Below are positions 34,305 to 47,400 of a stretch of DNA of 64,000 bases, piece after piece. Both the position numbers and the translations under genes were made by a program. The notes under the pieces were generated by a model. The model was not told the DNA's origin and did not search any database. It saw nothing but the letters and a program-made list of their open reading frames with translations. Each line of letters opens with the position of its first letter. The first letter of the stretch is position 1. This DNA comes from Symbiodinium sp. CCMP2592 (lineage: Eukaryota; Sar; Dinophyceae; Suessiales; Symbiodiniaceae): contig CAJNDT010000146.1 of assembly GCA_905221615.1 (NCBI GenBank), positions 75,001 to 139,000 of the forward strand, in the 5' to 3' direction.

Positions 34305-34582
34305 GCATCAGAACAATTTCGGCCTCGGGGGGCCTTTGAATTTTGCAGCTCTGGGCCCAAGGGTGCTGAAAGCCCGGACTAGGCACGGACAGCAGAGCTG
34401 CTCTTTTGACCCCCTCTTGTGCTTGTGTTCATGAAAGCTGGAGAGGACCCAGGTTTCCTCAGTAGAAGCTTTAATGAATATATTAATTAGAGTAGTGTTT
34501 GGGGGTAAATTAACCATATAATTATGACAAGGTTTATATAGGCCTTTTATTTTCAGATCTTCTTGCGGGGACGGGTCCCCCG

Positions 34583-34753
34583 ACCTTTCGGGACTCCATT
34601 GCTGACTTTTGTCCGCTCTTTCGAAGATCGCAGAGTCTGCAACTTGCCTCTCACTATGGTGGCGGTTGCAGATCCCCTGCTCTCTACCAAATGTTTGACC
34701 CTAGAGGAGCATGTCCGCAAAAGACCTTCCCGAACCTGGAGCTAAGCAGCTAA
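34583..34753 (+). other. Candidate terminal exon, unrecognised
   Basis: Open for 56 codons to a TAA: FRDSIADFCPLFRRSQSLQL, then SPALYQMFDPRGACPQKTF. It lies 280 bases after the glutamine synthetase stop. A competing + frame at 34563-34745 is also open. No domain is recognised. Confidence 0.25.
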
Positions 34754-34775
34754 GGCACACCCACGTACCTTAATA

Positions 34776-35900
34776 TTGCGGACAGCCCCTATCCGATCTA
34801 TATCGAGATGTAACAATCAGACACAGAAGGCACCGCGCAGCAACATCCCGAAGTGCTGCCAAGAAGGTCTGTGCGGTCTTGAGTCATCACTCTCTGCCGC
34901 AGAGTCGAGCACTGGAGAAGCCTGCTACACTCCCCATGGGAATCGTGTAAACAAAGCCCCGAAAACCCTGAAATTTGTTAACCCTCCCGGAAGGAAGCAC
35001 GGCTCCCTGAATCAGGTTTTGCCACACGGGCTTTCTTCTGCAGGCTCTCTCCGCCAAAGTTGAGCGTGGTTTGCAACAAACACACGTCCCACTGCAAGTG
35101 TGTGCTGAGTAGGCCATCGGTGCATCTCATGCTCTACTCTGCTGGGTCTAGAAGGTTCTTACAGCTAAATCGCGAGTATCTCTCGCAGGGCTTTAAGGCT
35201 TGAAGGGCCAGCCTTGTCATTCCCGACGCCCGAACCCTGAGTCTATGCTTCGGAAAGATAGTCTGTAGCATTCCTCCGCACAATGTAACAGCCGCTTCTT
35301 AGCACATGAGAGCTTGTGAAGATGAGGTTCGTAGCAGTGAGCTGGGGAGGGTCGAGATGAGGCTTGAAGGATGTTGGTCTCCTTATGCCGGCAGAAGTTT
35401 GAATTGACGGCTCTCTCACGATCTAGGGTTCATTCATTTCTGTGTCTTGAGAGTCCATATCCAAGCAACAATTACTTGGCCGTATCCGTTGCGGTTGTTC
35501 TGGCAACTGCACATGCTCTTGCCGATTGCAGGTGGTAGCTGCTTTGAAACTGCCGGGCAGCTATCTTAGAAGGCTACCTGTAGTTGCAAAGCCTGGGAAT
35601 CTTCTGAACGAGCTTGCTGTTAACGATTTCACCGTCAGCAAAAGGCCTGGAGACTGAAAGTGAAAGCTCAAACTCCCCGTGAAGCCATGAAGAACTCTTG
35701 TAAGCCTCTTGCGAACAAAATCCGATATACAAAAACACAAATCGTGAACCTTCAACTCACAACCCCCACAACCGTAATGCAGCTCTGTTCCGCAGACGGC
35801 GTTGCTCATACAGCGCTTGCAGCCGAACGACTGCCTGGACGACCAGTCCCTTGGTACGTAAACTACACCAAGGTTCCTCCCTCCCTCCCTCCCTCCCTCC

Positions 35901-35942
<42 letters not shown>

Positions 35943-36620
35943 GTCTCTCTCATAGAAGATGGGGTCTGACCATGAGGGTGCAATGTGCTCAACACCGAGA
36001 CTACGCCAGGTTGAAGGTGTAGGCGGCTTGGGGTTTGCAAGAGGTTTAACAATTTGAGGTGTAGAGTGTAGAGCTACACGATTCCACTCTACATGACTTT
36101 CAGGCTGATGGTATTTGGAGCTTCAAGGAGTTAAGGGGTCCAGCCTTGGAGTGGACTTGTGATGGTTTGGGGTCCTGTCAGGGCTTTACACCCTAAGCCA
36201 CAGCTGCGAACGCGTGGTGCTTCTTTTTTTTGTCTGAACTCATGCAGGAAAGTCGCTGCAGAGAGAGCGGGTCGTTGTGTTAGGGATTCTGGCTTGAGGG
36301 AGTCGGGTCGGTGTTTGGACTTGCCGGTTTGGGCTGAATTTCGCGTGGCTCTTGGAGGTACTGCAGCAATTTCTGCGACGTGGCACTAGATCTTTTCACC
36401 GGCACCTTGCAGGCAGGCTACGCGCCCCGCTTTCATGCACTTTTCTTCTTCTAGACGAATCTTTCCACCTGCATGGACTCGCCACACAATGGGTCTCTCA
36501 TTTTACTGAGTTTGTGCAATCGACATCCTTAGCGCGGGATTGGGAACCAGTTACATCATGGTGGCCCAACGGACCCTTTCTGCGGAAGCTGCATCTAAAG
36601 GCAAGAGATCTCTAAGAGCA
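34776..36620 (+). other. Spacer with exon candidates
   Basis: Open stretches: 34776-35063 (ESSLSAAESSTGEACYTPHG); 35307-35405 (ACEDEVRSSELGRVEMRLEG); 35532-35657 after TTGCAG (VVAALKLPGSYLRRLPVVAK, then NELAVNDFTVSKRPGD and a stop); 35775-35870 (CSADGVAHTALAAERLPG); and 36361-36615 (FLLLDESFHLHGLATQWVSH). The last is an 85-codon frame with the most protein-like composition of the set. No family is assigned. Confidence 0.27.
35875..35938. repeat. CCCT then CT microsatellite
   Basis: CCCT tetranucleotides pass directly into CT dinucleotides. Proline/serine/leucine strings read from it are artefacts. Confidence 0.85.
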
Positions 36621-37019
36621 GGAGAAAGCAGGAGCACTCCATAAGCCTTAAGCCCTTTTGTGCACCCTTTAGGGTCCAAACCCCGCCCCCCTTGCTATAC
36701 ACCCTAAGCATTAAGCCCACGTATGAATGAACTCGGAGTGGTGGTCTTCAGCGAGAATGCAGAAAGCCCATGTCCGAAGTTCATGAGGACCCACGTGATT
36801 ATATCATATCATGTGGTATGTGTATGTATATATATATATATGTATACATATAGATATACACACATATACACACATATACACACATGCACAGTTCGGTTCT
36901 ATATGGGTCTCTTCTACAAAAGGCTGTAATTACGATTTCAGAAGGTTTCCACGGAGTCCACCTGGGTCCTATTCGTTAAGGTTGCATGGGTTGTACAAGT
37001 GTTCTATGAGGACTTATCA

Positions 37020-39100
37020 TGGGGTAGTTAGTATGGGGCGCCCGAGTCGTTTAGAGCCAATTTTTGCGGCCCCGAGCCCCCGAAGACCAACAACCGGATT
37101 CCCCCCGATTTGCTTCTCGAACTTGAGCGTGCTTCAGCCCCTCCACAACCTTCGAGCTTTTGATTAAGCATATTTTGTAAAGTCAAGCGGAACATCCATT
37201 ACATGTCTGAAGGCAGACTGCTCAGTTAGTGAGTTTTGGAAACTCTACGTCATGACTTCTAGTTCCTGCGCATGTGAAGCCAGAAGTCCCAGACTCTTTC
37301 AGGCAGGAGTCAAACCCTAAATAAGAGCACAACAGCATGTTATGGACAGTGACTCTAAACCCTGAACTCTGAAGCCTACGCCCAATCTAAAGCCCTTATG
37401 AATGGTGGTTCGCAGCAGGAGATGCCGTCTGAGCCATTCTTCCAGCAGTTCGGTCATTTGACCAAAATTGGTGGGACCGGAAACGGGGGGGTGGTAGGTG
37501 GGTTGGGTTCAGAGAGTACGGGGTTTCGTTTGGGTATCACGGTTTGGGTTTTGGGTTTTGAGGGGGGTGGGCGACCTTGTGTTTCGGGTTTGAGCTTTAG
37601 GGCTGTGGCAGTGAGTGCTCTTGCAACATGAAGTCATATCACAGAAGCCTTGGAGAGCGCTAATTTAGTGTAAGGCTCGCAGGCCCCCTTGTAGAGCTTG
37701 GTGTTTCCATTTTCACCGCAGAGCTTCCCCGAAACTTCTGAACTGATTTCCTTGTCAGTCCATGCCCTGACAACTCCCAAGACCTGAAAGCCACCGTCAA
37801 ATCAGAAAACCCTATAAACTTAACCCTAGCATCATAAACCCTTTTCCCAACACACAAGCGCGAAGCGCTCTTCGCGTGCCCAAAGCCGGAAATCCCGAAA
37901 GATTCAGCTTCAGGTGTGCTCAGGGCTTAAAGGCTTCATGGGTGGCCTCAGGGCTTTAGGCCCTCGGATTGTTGGAGCTTTCTGTTCCACAAGTAATCAG
38001 CTCAAGCCGTGTAGCGCCCCTTTGTATCAAGTACCCACAAGGGTTAGATCTACAAGCCCTACACGCAGATGCTCTCAAAGCTTGGCTTGTCGGGTTGAGG
38101 ATGGTGGTGCGAAACGAGTCTCGAACTCTTTGAGTTCCTCGAGGGCTTACAGAGAAGGAAGAGTTGAGCATAGAGGTGCTGTTGAACAGACACGTTTTCA
38201 AGGGACCCAAAGGGCTCAGAAGGATTGGGGTTGAGTGTCAAGCCCCAAATTACATGCATATGGTCGTTTCTGAATCCCCGACATGCACGGCATCTAAAAG
38301 TAGCATCACGCATATTGCCGTTTTCTCCTGGTAGTTGTTGTTTGTTTTCGTGAGGGTCTTCTAAGGTCCTCAACGAATCAATGTCCTTCGGCATTCTGAA
38401 GACCTGTGAAACTACAGTAGATTGGGAGGACGGACCAAGCACCACACTCCATGCAGCCCGAATTTTCAGCAAGCCCTGTTTCTGGGCCTTCGTCTGAGGT
38501 GTTACACCCCAGCACATCTTCTTCCTACTGGCCCAGGCTTGGTTGCCTGGCGACTAGAAGTTAGATTTACGCTCTGGTAGGGTCCAGAGGGTCAAGGAGG
38601 TTTGAAGGAGGGCTGAAAGGTTCCGGAAGGGGTTGAGGGTTGAGCTGCCTTTCGATGTCAGAGTTGAGTTTGTGTTTGTTTAGCATACGTACTTCCAGGA
38701 TGCAAGGCTGTCGCCGCCATACCTCTGCACAACAACACGACGCACCGCAAGACAAATCCCGGCCAGGGCTGTGCGGGGGCCGCCCTGTCCATGCAGCCAG
38801 GAGATGATCAGGCCATTGTCGGGGCATCGTCACTGCTCTTCTCTATAGTTGGCAAAGTTGAGGGCCATCACGGAAGCCGGGGGTCTGGTCCTGTTTTGGT
38901 ATAGTAGAATAGTATTTTGGGGTGTAAGGAAAGGTATGTACACGCTTTTGGTCTGCGCTTTGGACGTGTCACGCTTTAGGCCGGCCGGTGTGTGTATGCG
39001 CGGACTTCGGTGGTGCTTACAAGGCTTATGGAGAAGGATGCAGAAGCAGGCTAGTTCTGGATTCAGGGTTCACTCAACTTGATACCTGCAAGTCCTGAAG
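37020..39100. other. Spacer, no recognised gene
   Basis: 37035-37160 is open in two + frames (one reads RIPPDLLLELERASAPP). 37398-37631 and 37914-38234 are open but repetitive in G-rich telomere-like words. The antisense frame 38059-38517 is also open. Nothing is recognised. Confidence 0.2.
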
Positions 39101-39656
39101 CCTACACCCTAAAGCGGTCTTAAACCATAGTAGCACGATCCGGTTCCAGCCCGTCCCCATGCAGCGATCTCATCAAGATATACCTAAAGCCTTGTTCTCA
39201 TCATTACGGCCCCTCACAAAGAAGCTCTCATTCCCTCCCTCTCTCTCTTTCTCTCTCTATCTGTAGGTGTATATATGTCTAGAAAATAGAGCCGTATTGG
39301 CACCCATGAGCGCCCCATATTTCGCATGCCAGGCAGTGCTCGTGTTCGGGGGTCCTGAGACCGGGCCTTTGGCCTCGGAGTGGCAGCTCAGGATGCTACT
39401 GGCACAAGGCGCGGAGTGGCAGGGGTTGATACTTGTTCATGTTTCTGTTGAGGTTGGTTACAGGTATGTAAAAACTTTATCGAGTTCTTAGTTTCAAAAT
39501 GTAATTAACTACTTGCATTTTTGGTGTGCGCGAGCCAGGTCTAGTTTCATTGTTTCTGCCGCAGCCGCCAAGTCGGTTTGAATTATCGAGCTGAGGGTCC
39601 TCATTCCCAAACCAAACAAGAAAATCAGGGGTGAACAATATGTGCGCGAGCGTGTC

Positions 39657-40085
39657 GTTGATGGTGATGATGATGATGATGATAATGATGATGATGATGA
39701 TAGTCACGGTGATGTTAGGCCCAAAGCCTTCTTCGTAGACCCTGAGCCGCAAGATCTTTCGCCCACATAAGCTCGGCTCAGGATATCGCGTGCACCTCTT
39801 CAATCCCATGGGCGAGACCCAGGCCACGCCAATCCGATTTCCAGAGACGGCAGCCTGAAATCTGCAGAATAAGAAGGATGCTAGTGACACTAGTGTCCGC
39901 CGTCGTCGTGATCGTGGTCGTCGCAGGTCGTCGTGGTCGTCGTCGTCGTAGTAGTAGTAGGTAGTAGCAGCAGCAGAAATAGGAGTAGGAGTGGGAGGAG
40001 GGGGAGTAGGAGGTAGGAGGAGTAGGAGGTGTCGTATTCGGAGTGGGAGTAGGGGTCGGAGTCGGAATAGCAGCAGCATAACACG
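39657..40085. repeat. Compound trinucleotide repeats
   Basis: GATGAT units at 39657-39701, then at about 39893-40080 a chain of CGTCGT, GTAGTA, GCAGCA and GGAGTAGGA units. The tyrosine/aspartate/arginine-rich minus frames over it are low-complexity artefacts. Confidence 0.8.
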
Positions 40086-40240
40086 CAGACAACGCCGCTT
40101 TCAGCATTGCTTCTTAAAAAGGAAATGTTCGACTCTTCTGCACAGGTTGCATTGCATCAAAAAGGGCTTGCATGTGTATGACAAGCCGTTTCAGCTGAGC
40201 TTCAGAATTTTCAAGGAGACGTTGCCGTGGCTAGGTTCCT

Positions 40241-40444
40241 GTGCGCTTCCACTCCGCTTTGGCCACCGAACGCCTGGTGGCACACCCTGACGAGGCTGAA
40301 CTAGTGGTTGATAGACAGTGCTTGGTCTATGGCTTTCCATACAGGGTTGCTATTGGGCTACAGGTTCATCAGCAACCTATTGGCACGTACAGTGTAACTG
40401 TGAATCTTACCGTCAAAACGTTTACGTACGTTATCCTGGCATAG
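40241..40444 (+). other. Candidate exon, unrecognised
   Basis: The frame reads TERLVAHPDEAELVVDRQCL then VYGFPYRVAIGLQVHQQPI and TYSVTVNLTVKTFTYVIL before a stop. Alternating hydrophobic residues suggest beta strands. The in-frame start at 40241 is GTG-like, so this is more likely an exon than a gene. Confidence 0.3.
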
Positions 40445-40754
40445 GTGAAGGACATTGAAATCCAGAAAACACAAGAGTCAGGTGCATCCGAAGCATGGCT
40501 TCTCGATGGCTCTGGTAGTATCACCATGTACGAAACAACCAACCCTGAACTCGATACCACAGACTCATGACTCTGTTTTGGAAGTTTCTGGTGTCGGTTG
40601 AAGCCGCTTAACTCTCGACAATCCAACAACCACTGCATATAAGCCGTAGACACGGTTTAGACCCTTACATCACAGTTTAACACAGCGGCAGCAGCAACAA
40701 CAGCAACAACCTCCTGAACCCTTGACCCTGAACATGCCTTGCCTGGATTTTCCG

Positions 40755-41215
40755 AGTGCGAGCGCCGAAACCCTAAACCCTAAACTAAACCCTATTACCC
40801 CCTAGAACCCCAAAAGCCTAAACTAGTCCATAAACCCTACACTAAACCTATGTCCCGGCCCCTACACCCTTTCAAACCCTATACCCCTAACCGCCCTAAC
40901 CATCTCTGATGTTTACGAGAGGTCCTGGAGCGCTGTGCATTTCTGCAAGCCGAGGCCCGCGTCTGCTGCGGAAAGTTCAAGCGGTTGGGGGTTTTAGGCT
41001 CTAGGGTTGGTAGGGTTGTAGGGTGTGTCGGGTGACTAGGTTTTTAGGGTTTTGGGTTTTAGTGGGTTCTGCGGTTATAGGGTTGGGTTTAGGTTTCGGG
41101 GTTTAGGGTTACAAGTAGGGGCATAGGGTTTAGTTTAGAGTTTTGGGTTTAGGGTCTACGGGGTTAGGGGCTTATAGGGTTTGGGAGTTTAGCGTTTAGG
41201 GTGTGTAGGGGGGCA
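40755..41215. repeat. Two facing telomere-like tracts
   Basis: 40755-40905 is CCCTAAA-type (CCTAAACCCTAAACTAAACC). 40985-41215 is the opposite TTTAGGG-type. The tracts thus face each other across an 80-base gap, like the remains of a head-to-head insertion or two separate events. Confidence 0.6.
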
Positions 41216-42099
41216 TCTTAAGCTCGTTGGCTTTGGGCAACTTGTGGCCTATGGAGTTTTGTGTGATGATTACAGTCCGGTAAGTGCGATCTTAGCTTAG
41301 ATGTTCTGTTTACGCGATTTATGTCGTGCGACTGGGTTTTGCTTCTGGGTTGAAACTGATGCTACGACTGAGTACTCGGAGTGGCACCGTTCTGTTTTTT
41401 TTGGTTTGTCTTCGGCAAGATCCCTTAAACCCGTTTTGACGCCCTGTTCTGCAGTTTTCCGGCGCCTTTGCTGTCCTTCTCGGCCGTGGCCGCAGCGGCG
41501 CGCTCCGCTGCTTAGGTGAAGGCCCCTGGTCCTGATCCAAGCTTCATTTCTTTGGGTATGTTGTGGTGTTCTAGAAATCTGCTGTTCGACTAGAGGATCC
41601 TAAGGTTAGAGAGGTTTACGAAGCGGCTCTGAGACTAAATGCTAGCATATGGTTTTATGGAGACTCGGGTACCAGGTTTAGCCGTTTGTCGTGCTGCATT
41701 GAGGTTGCATAATCATTTCGGGTGAGCAGTGCCTACATTTGCGTTTCTTCCTGACGAGATTTGCAGCTGTCGAATTGGGTGAGTTTGCTCATACAACCCC
41801 CGCAGTCGTGAAGGCTTCGAGTTAGGATTCCAGTGCGCCGAAGGCTTCAGGGGGTCTGAAGATTGTTGCGTCCCTGAGTCGATTTCGGAATTTCCAGCCG
41901 TATGGTTTGAGAGTTTGGGCGCAGGTGGTGAGTCGAAATCCCGTACAAAGCCCGGGAAGAAGTCTTAAGTCGGATCCGAATCTGCGCAGGTTCGGTTTTT
42001 AGAAACCACTGAACTCAAGTCTTAAGCGAATGCACAAGTACTCACCCTACTGTAGTACTACTGATGATATTGCTCTCTTGCCAGTGAAGCTTTGCCGAG

Positions 42100-42963
42100 G
42101 CTTCTTGCCGACGTTTCTCTCGCTGCAGCTGCCGGAGGACAATGCTTCCTCCTGGCTGCTGGGCATGGACCCAGATTGAGCTCTCCTCCTTATCACTATC
42201 ATCATTACCATGAATACCTAGTACTGTTAGAACTGTGCCGTCAAGCGTTTCCGATGCAGTCGCTCTTTGGGGCATCATAAACATCTAAACGTGGTTCACC
42301 GTTTCAAAGTACAGTAAGCACGTGTCCGGCAGGCTGTTCCGAAAGTATGCTAACACACCAGAGCGAATATAGGTGTCTTAGTTAGGCCTAGTCCACCGGA
42401 ATTTCGCACCCTGCGACCTACACTACTTCAACCTTATCAAAAGACAAAGGAAACCGGGTAAAACCCTTAACCGTAATACCCCCAAATCCTGAACCCCATT
42501 ACCAGCAACCTCCCCGAACCCCTCCCCCTCAGAAGTGCGCCGGTCTGGGCACTCGGGAGGGGAACTTCGGTTGCCAGAGCACCATCGGGGGCTTCTTAAA
42601 CCAGTTTCCACTTCACAGGGGTGAGTGAGAGGCAGGGTTTATATTGGGGATTCGGTGAAAGGTGAGTGTAGCTTCGGCTCCTCGTTGACAATTCATGAGA
42701 ATATGTTTTGGGGTTTAATGCTGCGGGGTAACGACCCGGCTCCACATGAGGTCGAGGGCTTAGAGTGTCTTGTCGGATCTTGAGGCTTGTCAGAAAGGGG
42801 AATGATTTCCGGAGGTTGGCTTGAAGGCTTCAGGTCTCGAGAGCAAGGGGATCTAGGGCGCATCGCGTAGCAGCTTGCAGCGCTGAGGGAGCTGATGGCA
42901 GTGCTCCTGGCCGTTGGCTACTGTCACTTCAAGGCTTTTAGGGCAGCCCCAGATACTTTGTAG
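42100..42963 (+). other. Exon candidates, one with good splice sites
   Basis: 42533-42620 follows CCCTCAG and ends at a canonical GTGAGT donor. It reads KCAGLGTREGNFGCQSTIGG then FLNQFPLHR and is the best candidate here. 42100-42170 (LPTFLSLQLPEDNASSWLL) and 42871-42963 (QLAALRELMAVLLAVGYC) are weaker. No family is recognised. Confidence 0.3.
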
Positions 42964-43339
42964 GCTCAGGGATTGGAGCTTTTGAGATTTATTGCATACG
43001 GGAGAAGTACAGGGATGGCTTGGAGTTCTTTGCGCTCTGACATTCTGAGTTCCGGGAGGTTTGGGGGAGAGCAGCGAGGAGTGAGTGAGACTTTTATGGC
43101 CACCGAGCATTCATTGGCCGTAGCGGCCTAATGACTCCGCACCACTGCACAAACCAGGCACTTTGCCCAGACGTTTGAGATAGGAATACTATGAGTTAAG
43201 GGTCCGTCTGAGGAGTCTACTACAATGTGCCCCCCCCCCCAAAAAAAAAATTGGTTCTGATTCCTATTTAAAGCCTCCCTAGATTTGACCGGATGGTCGA
43301 AGTCCCCCAAAAACAAACGTCCGAGCAATCTGCAAATCT

Positions 43340-43375
43340 CGCCTAAACCCTAAACCCCTAAACCCTAAACCCTAG
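43340..43375. repeat. Telomere-like run (CCCTAAA type)
   Basis: About four near-perfect units, just upstream of a MITE family A copy. Confidence 0.75.
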
Positions 43376-43432
43376 GCTCCTGTGGGCTTAGAGTTTGGAG
43401 GCCAGGGCATAGAGCTACACACATGGGAGCTT

Positions 43433-43528
43433 CCGACAATTAGAGGTACCTTATTTTGGGGCCTTCATAATATGGGTCCTACTATTTAGGGTAGTATATT
43501 TGGGTCCCCTATTTTCGGAAACCCCCAT
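43433..43528. mobile_element. MITE family A, copy 2
   Basis: Starts ATGGGAGCTTCCGACAATTA and ends TTTTCGGAAACCCCCAT, which are inverted repeats of each other. The interior aligns with copies 1 and 3 (TTTTGGGGCCTTCATAATA) but lacks the telomeric insert of copy 1. Confidence 0.7.
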
Positions 43529-43960
43529 ATATGATGAAGAAGATCTGTAGTAGCCTCACACCGAGAGAGGATAGCAGCTTTAGCAATGACCATGCCAGCT
43601 GTGCTTCTCATACTGCTCCTCCTCGCACTGCTGTGAAAGCCACGGTTGGCTACAGCTGCTAGGCCCTAGACCCTAAACCCCATAGATCCCTTTAAGGACC
43701 CCTATAGATCCCTTTAAGGACCCCTTTTTTAAGAACCCTTACTAAGTCCCCTACCGTCAGGCAACCCAGCTCTCGGAGCACTCCTTGGGGACTCTCCTGG
43801 GCGATTTGGTCACTTTCTTGCAGAATTGCAGGGTTTGTCGCTTCGGACTCGTCGACGGGCATGTAGAATTGTGGTCTGGCTCCTGATCAGGTTCAGGGGT
43901 TAGGATGACCCTAAGCCCTAAACCCAAACACTGCCATCTCCTTACCCTCCTCCAGTCCAG

Positions 43961-44167
43961 ACGTGCATCAACCCGAAGCTTTCCCACAATGCGCATCGGG
44001 GCACCGGGAAGTTGAAGAAAGCTCGCACTGCACTTCACGAGGTCACGGACAAGACCTTGGGCCTTGGTTGGCGGGAGGCCCGTGCGGCTGTGATGGCGCC
44101 TCCGGCCCCTGGCCCCTGGGCTGCACTGCCTTTGGTTAGAGGCTTCGGGTTTAGGGCTTCCGCTTAG
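43961..44167 (+). other. Candidate exon, basic protein
   Basis: After CTCCAGTCCAG the frame reads TCINPKLSHNAHRGTGKLKK then ARTALHEVTDKTLGLGWREA and stays open to TAG at 44165. It is strongly basic in the first half. The minus frame over 43757-44224 is open for 155 codons, so strand is uncertain. No domain is recognised. Confidence 0.32.
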
Positions 44168-44224
44168 GGGCTGAGACTGCAGAGTGTTTGGCTTGGGGCG
44201 TGTAGGGTTTGGGATTTGGGGCAT

Positions 44225-46200
44225 TCAGGTTGGGTTTGGGTGTTGATTTTGTCAGTAAGGCTGTGTGGGTGTGTTGATGTTTGGCTGGGGGGTCCATCAT
44301 TCAATGGAGGCTTTTTGGTCGTCACTTTGCTTTAAAGCTGCATGTACTGGATTTTAGATCTTCTTCATCGCAGGGCCGGGCCCGAGAAAGCCAAAAACTA
44401 GGCTTTTTCTGAAGAAAGCGAGCCTTGCAGCCTCGCAGATCCATGAGACAACACCCGAAACGCAGAACCTAAAATCCAAATCCTAGAGAATAAACACTCC
44501 ACAACGACTCAGCAGACCCTGCAGTCGATACCTGAAAGCCTGAACCCGCTCAGCACGAAAGGTTCGCAGCTCCATGCGAAAGTTTGCGAAAGCGCTGAAT
44601 CAAAAAGATATGTTGGCTCGGGCTTACACTGGGTCTCCAGACGGCCTCTAGAGTTTAGAGTTTGTAGATGCTGGATTCAGTAGTAGGCGTTACAGTCTCG
44701 TAGGCTTTAGGTGTTAGTAGGATTTCGGGTCCAGGGATTCTGTAGCTGTGGGTTCTAAACGGCTTGCATAGTCAACAGGGCGTTACAGGTCCCAAAGTCT
44801 CTTGGCTTGTTTGTTACTTGGGCCAGATATTGTGAAACCCCCAATTCTGCGGAGGTGTGAGGGCACTTGCTTGGCTTCCTGAAGTACATGATCATGTACT
44901 GTTGGCAGGGGCCGGGACGCTAAACCCTACATCCCATATTCTAAACTCCAAAGTCTCAACCTGCAGCCCTCACTTCTGAGCCCCAAACCCAGACCCCCAA
45001 CAGCCTAATATAGAGCCTCATATTCTTGCACTTATAGAACCCTTAGAATGGAAACCTATCCCAAGCCCGAAGCTTAGCCTATGACCCGCAAACACACGTG
45101 GAACACCACCCAATTCCGCAACGGCAGCTGCTCAGAGTTCACAGAAAGCTGAGTAGCATCGAAGCTTGCAGCCGGATTCTCAGAGAGATTTTGCTCAATC
45201 TAGAGATCTAAATTTGGTCTAAATAGTTAATATCCTTGTAGGGTTTCGGTTTCAGGATAGTACTGTGCTAACGGGATTCTACAAAGTCTACTTTGGAGGT
45301 TGAGTGTAAGAGTTTGAGACAAGGTTTCTAGAATACATGCAACGCCTAGACCTCTGGAGGGCTCCATTACTCCCACAATCGCTGGCAACTTAGTAAGCAA
45401 CGCTATAAGCAGGAGAAGTATACTTCTACGCACTTGCAACCCCAACGAGGGTACTTATGCCACTACCCAACGCCTCCCGTGAACCTTCAAGTTGATCCTA
45501 GGAGGACGTAGGACTTAGCCTTTGAAAGGGTGCCTCTCAGGTGTCATCAGGCTTCGGATTTCGGGTTTAAGGCTCTTTGCACCAACAAAAAAGCCGCATA
45601 CAGAGGTCTAGGCGGGGCTATCGGCCTTCCCGGACAGCCATACGACATGTGATGCCAGCTTTTAGTTTAAGCAGGATTCTCGCCACGGTTTAGGCGCTTG
45701 GGGATTGCTGCGAGATTTCCAGAGGTTTTGGGGATGGCGCTGGTGCGAGAAATCCCAACGGCATAGTAGAGCCGTCAAATCAGAAATTTTCATTCCCCAT
45801 TAGCTTGACTCGTACAGCACCCACAGCCGCAACTGAGGCCGGACCGCGAAGGTCCCATTCAGAAGCTGGCCTGGCTTGAAAAAATCCATCCCTAAACTCC
45901 CAATTCCGAATCCTGCATGTGCAGGTTGAGAGGTTTCATTGCCCAAGAGCCCGAAGCCGAAACGCGTGCCTAGTTGTGAGTGTTGTGTGTGCTAGCTAAA
46001 CCCCGGAATCATGCCAAAACCCTGAACCAAACAGCCCTAAACCCCGACGAAAACCCCGAACCCCCTGGTAAAGCCACAAGAGATCACCAACGCTCAACAA
46101 ACACAACTTTATGAAACCCTAGAAGTAGATCCATTTCACAACCCCTAAACCTTAACCCCAAAGCCGGAAACCATAAAACTCGGACCGGAACCCTTCAGAA
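44225..46200. other. Spacer, nothing recognised
   Basis: Only short frames and decayed telomere-like words, often as CCGAA, CCCTAAA and AACCCC strings. No splice-bounded open stretch of note. Confidence 0.5.
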
Positions 46201-46223
46201 ACTCCGAGATTTCAAGGCCAACC

Positions 46224-47400
46224 ATGGCATATCCGAGTCCTGGCGCTGTTCCGGCGTCACCCCGGTCGAGCAATGAGGGGTCGCTGGGCTTTGGCTTTAA
46301 GGGTTCCTTACTGTGCATTTATCAATACCCCTCGTCAAAACAGGCCCAAACAGAAAGACCCAAGTCCAGCTATCACGTGATTATGGTCACTAAAAGGTTT
46401 AAACTTGGATGTACAAGGGCTGCGAGCTTGGATTTGCCTGCTGAAGGCGGTCTTCGCTTTAAGGATGTTTGGGGAATCGGGTTTATATGGGTGTTTAGGT
46501 TTTCGGTTCAATTGTATTTTTTAAACGGCGTAGGTGTAAGTTTCCGGATGTATGGTATGGTATCAGGTGGAGCTGCATCAACTAAAATGTTTGGGGCCTG
46601 TGGTCCGGGAGCAAGGAACCCCGAAAGCTTTTTTTGGTTCATAGGATGCTTGTGCGCATGACTTCCGCATTGCATGCCTTTGACGTTTGTGGAGCAGCAT
46701 CTGCCCTGCAGAAGCCCGAAGGTTCTCACGTTTTGGTTTTCCGAGGAATCCGGACAAGTAAGTTCAAGCAAGTCTTCTAGAGGATTTTTTCATCCCAGAG
46801 TCCTAGAATCTAAACGCTTAGGTCAGACGACGAGGATGATGGTGAGGCGCGAGTGCCCGCGGTCTGTCAAGCCCGGCGGGGTTTCATCTTCGTGGGCAAC
46901 ATCGGTTTCTTCAAATTTAAGATTTAAGAGTACCTTTTTTTCTGGAGTCCTTGCAATAAGGATCTGACTATTTGAGGTCTATGTTGCCGCCCCCTGTATT
47001 GGTGATGCAGGAGTGCTCTGGGTCTGCAGGCCAAAGTTTCCTTCTCGTACGGGATGCTTTTCTTCGAGCGAGTTGATCGCAAGCCACATTGGCAGGTCAA
47101 GCCCGCCTTGTGCCCCAGCTCTTTAGGATCATGCTTGGTAGTTTGTTTCATAGGAGTCGTAATTTTCGAAAAGTATGCCATGTACTGTTTGTCTTAGTTA
47201 GAGCTGGGTCACATGCAAGCGAGATGTTCGCGCAACTGCTTGGAGTTTGGGGGGCTTTTGCAGGCAATGATCAACGTCCAGAGAGCAGAGCTCGTACGAG
47301 GGCACAGGCGCGAGAAATTTGAAGCAACATTTAAGGTGGTTCATGGTGTTGCGATTTGGAGATCGGTTTTTTGGCGGACGAGGGTCTGGTTTTAGGGACT
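46224..47400 (+). other. Exon candidates with a degenerate MITE copy
   Basis: 46224-46661 is one open frame of 145 codons beginning MAYPSPGAVPASPRSS; its second half is low-complexity. 46658-46780 is a 40-codon frame (MTSALHAFDVCGAASALQK). 47048-47197 (GMLFFERVDRKPHWQVK) and 47213-47395 (EFGGLLQAMINVQRAELV) are further candidates. A worn copy of MITE family A lies at about 46933-46999. No protein family is recognised. Confidence 0.27.

Noticed and set aside
39477-40107. 200- and 109-codon minus frames rich in Leu, Ile, Tyr and Asp
   Set aside because: They are translations of compound trinucleotide repeats.
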